Under the pieces are notes generated by a model. The model did not search any database. It worked only from the letters and a program-made list of their open reading frames with translations, and had not been told where the DNA came from. Positions 59,626-64,000 of a stretch of 64,000 nucleotides of DNA are shown one piece after another (the stretch's first letter is position 1; the number at the start of each line of letters is the position of its first letter). The translations under genes were made by a program, and so were the position numbers. The stretch is from Paramacrobiotus metropolitanus (taxonomy: Eukaryota > Tardigrada > Eutardigrada > Parachela > Macrobiotidae): contig NW_026570266.1 of NCBI RefSeq assembly GCF_019649055.1, forward strand, positions 372,001 to 436,000. The letters run 5' to 3'.

Positions 59626-62600
59626 TCCAACATCCGACCGAACCACCGGACAAGGATAACCCCACTAACCAGCCGCTTACTTCCCGGAACGAACCGAACT
59701 TCCCCACGACGATTGAGGAAGGCTACCAACAGGTAGCCACCATCCTCCAACTACTCGGACTGAACGAAAACAGCTCCGAGGAGGACTTCGCAAAGGCGAT
59801 ATCGGCCTCCACAAACGAGGCGGAAACGGCTCGGAAGTTAGCCGCTCAGTTCGGCGTGTACGCCAACAACGGCGCCGTCGAAGCGTGGCCCGGGATGCAA
59901 CAAGCACTCGAGGCGACCGACCCAGCCCCTCGACTCGAAGCTGGAACGTCGGAGGTCGGAACGCAGAAATTGCCCGACCTAAGCAGCGCGAACAAAGCGA
60001 CTGCGCCGTCCGTCACACAAAGTGACGTAGTACGGCCCGGCCACGGAAGTTGGACCGGATTGCCGGTGAGGATAAACTCAACCGAGCAGGCCAGACGATG
60101 CCCAAGACGCGGAGGACCGGGACGCCGATTCACGCACCGGGGCAACAGAAACTTCCCCAATGTATCATCCGGACGCGCAACGGATAGATACGCTGCGACA
60201 ATGGCAGCCATCGACCTCACCGAAGAATCGGAAGGAGAAGTCGAAGAATGGGAAACAGTCCCATTGGGAGCACAGGTACCCGTTTACTCTCGGCCGGGAG
60301 AAGCGGACCTCTTCCAGCCAAAAGAGCGACCAGCTAGAACGATAGCCAGTTCTCGAACATTCCTGAACCTCGACTATATGTGGTCGAAATTGAGGCCAAC
60401 AGACATCTCAATAGAAGAACGGATACTGGCTCAGGCACAACGGTTCCGAACCGCCGAATTACCGGAGGACGGAGTAGCTAACCGACCTGAGGTACAGGAA
60501 GCGGGTGAAGTCGGAGTCGAACTTACACAAAGTTCAACTCAACAGCCAGCCGACCACGGACCGGTGTCACTAATTCCCATCAAACCAACGATACGGGAAG
60601 TAACCTTTCAGAAGGGAACACATAAGAAACCGAAAACAGTTCGAGCTTGGACACACGAAATCCAAGTCGGATCCACGCCCACAATGGCGATGTTAGATAC
60701 CGGAGCGGAGACTTCGCTCATCGAACAACGGTTTTGCGAGAGGAACGGTTTAACGATGCAACCCCTCGGACATTACACCAAAATACTTGGAGTGGGCGGA
60801 CAAGTCGCCTTTGTAGTGTCACACTGCTGTACGGCACCTGTAACAATGCAGGGCTTTACTAGCCATCACACATTCCATGTCCAGCCGACCGAAGCGGATA
60901 TCCCAGTGCTACTCGGATGCGACTACCTGCATTCGAAGTTCACCTTTATTCTTACACCAATTCCAATTCCGGAACAATCGGAAGGAAAGACGGTAGTGCA
61001 GTCTATCCCGATACCAGAGGCATCGGACACGGTAGGAAACGAAGCTCGGATTAGTCGGCTTGATCACCCGGCGAACTCCACACGTAAAATCTGCCGCGAT
61101 TGCCGGGATACGAACCGCACTCTGTTGGAGGAACTAGCACTCCACAACGTGATAGAGCACTATCAGAAACGGATACGCAACGGTACACTACGAACGGCAA
61201 AGACGGTACTAAAGTCTATCCCGATACCAGAGGCACCCGCTGAAGCGGATGCCCAGAACCTAGAACGAGTACGACAAAAGTACCGAACTTGGTTCTCGGG
61301 AGCTCGACACTTTCTCGACCAACGGACGTTGGAGATGGTGACCACTCTGCGACAGAACGGAGCGGTAACTTACGAGCAAATACGGGACGCACAACAAATG
61401 TGTGAACCAGTAATCGCCCTCATGAACGACATAGAGGACGAAGCATGGGAATGGGAAGATGAACGAATTCCGATCCATCGACAGTACATGGAATACGGAC
61501 TTCCCGTCCCACGGCCTTTGGAAATGCCCTGCCAGGAACTAGGCTTTCAACTTTTTGCCTATATGCAACGAGTTCAGTTGCACGGAGAATCGTCAACGAC
61601 CGCATTCTGGCAACGGTATGGCGAAGACACCGCTATAACGCGACATGTTCCCGACCCATTGCCGCCAATCGAGGAGCATACTCCGACCACAGTGCAATTC
61701 GTGAGTAGCCCGGCGAAACCCCAGGACGACGTAATCCTGGAGGAAACTGATAAACCTTATCAGTGTACCATCTGTAAGGACAACATTGACGGAGTGGTAC
61801 GGGCCATAAAGGCTCATCACGACTTAACTTGGTCGGACGACAGACCGTCGTCACCGTCACCTCCGCAACAGGAACGGAAGGTAGACCGCTTTCGGAAGCC
61901 CCAACAGACGAGCATCCGATGGCTGAGCGACATAGGCTCACAACCAACCGACCTTGAGAACCAGGACGGAGCAAATCGACCTACCCAACCGACGGAGCAA
62001 GTCGACCAAGCCGAAACGACCACACAGGTCGAAGTCGGCAATATACCGCAAGTTGGACAGGAAGACGGAACAACCGTCGAAAACGAAGATTACCAGTCGG
62101 ACGACTCGGATATACAGAGTACGAGTGATTCGGCGGACACAGACTCCGATAACCGACCTTCGGAAGAATCCGAGGAAGAAGACGACGAAGAATTCGATCT
62201 GTCAGTCCGACACTGTAAGACGGATAAACCGAGCATAAACGACTCGGACGACTCGTCATCGGAGGACGAAGATCCGACCTACGATGTCCGACTAACTACG
62301 GCATTGCGGACTATAGTTCACACAGAATTTATAGTCGAGCAACCGGAACAAACCGAACAACCGAAGCCAGTCGACTCCGAACAACAGGAGGAACTTGACC
62401 AACTTAAGGCTTTGTGGGAATTCGGAAGAGGTAAACCACAGGAAGACGATCTCCAACCTCCAACCATAGTCGTCCAGCAGTTGTCAACCGAACAACCGAC
62501 CTTGGCTAACTTAACCGACCAACAGAAGTCGGAGCACTTCAACACATGGAAGGCACGAGTTGCCAAAGTAACGATGATCGAGGAGTTGGACCTGGACAAC

Positions 62601-62705
62601 AAATGCCCAGAAGTCCACCACCTAAAGCTGGATCCCCACGTAGAGACGAAAGCGCTAGACCGACAAGTCGTCTTCAACAGCGAGCGAGTCTCTCTCCCAG
62701 CATAG
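59601..62705 (+). CDS. Retrotransposon Pol N-terminal part with aspartic protease
   Basis: A single open frame of 1034 codons. Around residues 360-445 it has a retropepsin: TMAMLDTGAETSLIEQRF, then a flap-like ILGVGGQVAFV, then VLLGCDYLHSKF. Before it lies a disordered region. After it come two copies of SIPIPEA, a helical region (residues about 520-700), a possible C-X2-C motif (YQCTICKDN) and a long acidic, Glu/Asp/Ser-rich linker. It ends SLPA-TAG at 62703-62705. The protease would mature the Gag-Pol products. The long non-domain stretches are unusual for gypsy elements. Confidence 0.75.
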   Translation: MSSGDSFDLQHPTEPPDKDNPTNQPLTSRNEPNFPTTIEEGYQQVATILQLLGLNENSSEEDFAKAISASTNEAETARKLAAQFGVYANNGAVEAWPGMQQALEATDPAPRLEAGTSEVGTQKLPDLSSANKATAPSVTQSDVVRPGHGSWTGLPVRINSTEQARRCPRRGGPGRRFTHRGNRNFPNVSSGRATDRYAATMAAIDLTEESEGEVEEWETVPLGAQVPVYSRPGEADLFQPKERPARTIASSRTFLNLDYMWSKLRPTDISIEERILAQAQRFRTAELPEDGVANRPEVQEAGEVGVELTQSSTQQPADHGPVSLIPIKPTIREVTFQKGTHKKPKTVRAWTHEIQVGSTPTMAMLDTGAETSLIEQRFCERNGLTMQPLGHYTKILGVGGQVAFVVSHCCTAPVTMQGFTSHHTFHVQPTEADIPVLLGCDYLHSKFTFILTPIPIPEQSEGKTVVQSIPIPEASDTVGNEARISRLDHPANSTRKICRDCRDTNRTLLEELALHNVIEHYQKRIRNGTLRTAKTVLKSIPIPEAPAEADAQNLERVRQKYRTWFSGARHFLDQRTLEMVTTLRQNGAVTYEQIRDAQQMCEPVIALMNDIEDEAWEWEDERIPIHRQYMEYGLPVPRPLEMPCQELGFQLFAYMQRVQLHGESSTTAFWQRYGEDTAITRHVPDPLPPIEEHTPTTVQFVSSPAKPQDDVILEETDKPYQCTICKDNIDGVVRAIKAHHDLTWSDDRPSSPSPPQQERKVDRFRKPQQTSIRWLSDIGSQPTDLENQDGANRPTQPTEQVDQAETTTQVEVGNIPQVGQEDGTTVENEDYQSDDSDIQSTSDSADTDSDNRPSEESEEEDDEEFDLSVRHCKTDKPSINDSDDSSSEDEDPTYDVRLTTALRTIVHTEFIVEQPEQTEQPKPVDSEQQEELDQLKALWEFGRGKPQEDDLQPPTIVVQQLSTEQPTLANLTDQQKSEHFNTWKARVAKVTMIEELDLDNKCPEVHHLKLDPHVETKALDRQVVFNSERVSLPA
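61000..61235 (+). repeat. In-frame direct duplication, 213-bp period
   Basis: A 23-bp sequence beginning AGTCTATCCCGATACC occurs exactly at 61000-61022 and 61213-61235. The preceding word AAAGACGGTA is also shared at the same 213-bp distance (71 codons). Confidence 0.8.
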
Positions 62706-64000
62706 TCAACATGTTCGATAAAGGTACGGACGGCCAAACCAATGGACCCGAGAAGACCAATTTACTTCTCTACCCTACAACGGGTAGTCCGACCTATCCG
62801 GCCAATCGAAGCCAAGATCGACATCCGACCGACAAACGACACGGCCTGGATAAACATTCAGAACACGACTCACCAAACAAAGGTGCTGAAGAAAGGTGTT
62901 CGACTCGGACATATGCAATACGCCGATGTCTATGAACCGGAAATCAACAATGCATTCGTCGAATGGGAACTCCCACACAGAGTGGCGAAGACTTGGCCCC
63001 CGACTCGGGAAGCAAAGCCAAAACCCCAATTCGAAGTTTTCGAGGCAACAGGAGTTCGAGCCCAACGGAAGGTCAAACTCATCCCTCGAGCCGTAACCAT
63101 GGTAGAAGTCGTCCTGGACGTACCGGTATCCAAGGACCAGAAATTGATGTACCTAGGAGAATCCGACCCCAAACGAGACGGAGTCGAATTCATGGACGGC
63201 GTAACCAAGCATGACGGGAAACGATTCACCGTCATGGTGGCAAACCACACTCATCGCGAGGTGACCTTACGCAAAGGTGCCCCGATGGGTCGAGCCGAAG
63301 CATTTACAATGATGACGGACGACCAAAAAGTCGAAGAAGCACGAGTCAACACGGCTGAAGTCGAGCAGGAAGACGCGGAATCCCAAGAGGAGCGACGAAG
63401 AATCATCGACTCCATGAACTTCGGTAAAAACTTAACCGACGAGCAACTAGCCAAACTGAAGGCCGTTGCATGGGATTACCGGACCGTATTTCCGACCTCG
63501 AAGAAACCTTACGGAGACGTCAAAGGGGTAACACATACCATTGATGTCCAAGGGGCGCAGCCGATTAAGATGAACCCCACCAGGACAAGCTGGAAGGGAC
63601 GTGAATTCATCCAAAAACACGTGCAAGAGATGCTCGACCAAGGAGTCATCGAACCGTCATCGGCAGCATGGAGCTTCCCCGTCGTCTTAGCCGCGAAACG
63701 GAACGGAGACGGTAGGAACACGCTTCTGCATCAACTATATCAAGTTGAATGCAGTTACGAAGAAGAACAACTACCCACTACCGAACCCGGACGAGCTACT
63801 GGACCGATGTGCCGGAATGGAATACTACGGCAAGGTAGACTGTCAGTCCGGCTTTTGGCAAATCCCCATGGATGAACAGTCCAAGGACTACACGACCTTC
63901 GTAACACCCGAAGGCATGTGGCGATTTAACCGTATGCCGTTTGGAGTCTGCAACGGACCAGCAACTTTCCAAATGCATATGGACAAGATCACGGCATCAG
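62706..64000 (+). CDS. Retrotransposon reverse transcriptase, N-terminal part
   Basis: After the TAG at 62703 the same frame stays open to 63875. The ATG at 62742 begins MDPRRPIYFSTLQRV. It holds a linker domain, then the RT entry region: HTIDVQGAQPIKMNPTR, IQKHVQEMLDQGVIEPS and AAWSFPVVLAAKRNG. Near 63715 the homology moves to another frame, where PNPDELLDRCAG, VDCQSGFWQIPMDE (motif A with its Asp) and FNRMPFGVCNGPATFQ (motif B region) follow. The catalytic YxDD, RNase H and integrase lie beyond the window. The frame change breaks this copy unless it is a sequencing error. Confidence 0.8.

Larger units (their letters stand above)
53818..62786 (+). repeat. Recurrent micro-hairpins with A/C-rich loops
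   Basis: Perfect stems of at least 7 bp with loops of 3-10 nt lie at 53818, 54007, 55474, 55753 (9 bp), 56121, 56715, 57067, 57385, 57760 (8 bp), 58942 (11 bp, GTAACCAAAAC, loop AACACAG), 59009, 59482, 59721, 60247 and 61746 (8 bp). Many 5-6 bp stems share loops ACACA, AACAA, ACAAA or AACCA. CGACC-ACACA-GGTCG occurs three times (55503, 55704, 62017). They cross coding frames and are sparse in the protease and RT cores. Confidence 0.7.
55016..64000 (+). mobile_element. Ty3/gypsy-like LTR retrotransposon, 5' part
   Basis: In order: a coiled-coil ORF, a gag capsid-like region, a CCHC knuckle (59227-59268), an aspartic protease (DTGA at 60696-60707) and the first reverse transcriptase motifs, cut off by the window end. 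This order (gag-protease-RT) and the RT type are those of Ty3/gypsy (Metaviridae). The coding region changes frame at about 56790, 56880, 57175, 58195, 59090 and 63715, so the copy is either decayed or affected by indel errors. The plus strand is rich in A and C and poor in T. Confidence 0.85.

Noticed and set aside
60647-60862. Second frame overlapping the protease
   Set aside because: The plus-strand frame with DTGA and VLLGCDYL is clearly the coding one.

Overview
This is eukaryotic, AT-leaning animal genomic DNA. Genes are split by short introns with GT...AG borders, coding density is low, transposon relics are many, and there is nothing bacterial. I read a multigene F-box family with lineage-specific expansion. 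My impression is a small-genome ecdysozoan, possibly a tardigrade, but the sequence alone does not prove that.

The left three quarters (about 3.8-48.3 kb) is an array of one gene family, nearly all on the minus strand. The full model has five exons with intron phases 1,1,2,2. Exon 1 encodes a domain of about 270 residues with the core NTVLINRGDxVWxLAYIQDIDGD..YVDYDC. Exon 2 carries a CPC...TCE cysteine motif. Exon 3 is the first half of an F-box (LPEILxQLDCRSRxxLKR). Exon 4 starts with the second F-box half (VCHLW) and continues into a long leucine-rich region. Exon 5 is a short C-terminal exon (YWxTADLRDFxxLRLSRFxxHLL). The copy at 6461-10326 is intact: its five exons sum to exactly 617 codons. 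The copy at 41916-46489 is open in every exon but has a GG in place of the GT donor of intron 4. Copies at 11656-15671, 17271-21164, 27918-30754 and 37627-41116 carry frameshifts or stops. Fragments lie at 16400-16745 (+), 24799-25877 (+), 26240-26897 (-), 35583-36950 (-) and 47004-48310 (-). A separate short F-box gene on the plus strand (3824-4989) has its own exon structure.

The introns and spacers are full of foldback (inverted-repeat) elements. They range from a 69-bp near-perfect palindrome to a 588-bp hairpin element with arms near 190 bp. There are three solo LTRs of one family (21704-22643, 31691-32632, 33531-34490), each with its own 4-bp target duplication. A 5'-truncated non-LTR-type retroelement ORF with a restriction-like endonuclease motif sits in an intron of the 41.9-46.5 kb gene.

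Other possible genes are a PIN-domain (SWT1-like) exon at 23476-24172, a GC-rich cysteine-rich exon at 50064-50798, and a pair of unrecognised paralogues sharing RKFPxWLQYxAxDLL (2368-2856 and 5761-6042).

From about 53-55 kb to the right edge lies the 5' two thirds of a Ty3/gypsy-like LTR retrotransposon: a coiled-coil ORF, capsid-like region, CCHC knuckle, retropepsin (DTGA) and the start of reverse transcriptase. It changes frame several times. Its leader, gag and linker regions contain a striking recurrence of short perfect hairpins whose loops are A/C-rich (AACAA, ACACA, AACCA, ACAAA). This pattern is superimposed on coding sequence and is the most unusual signal in the window.
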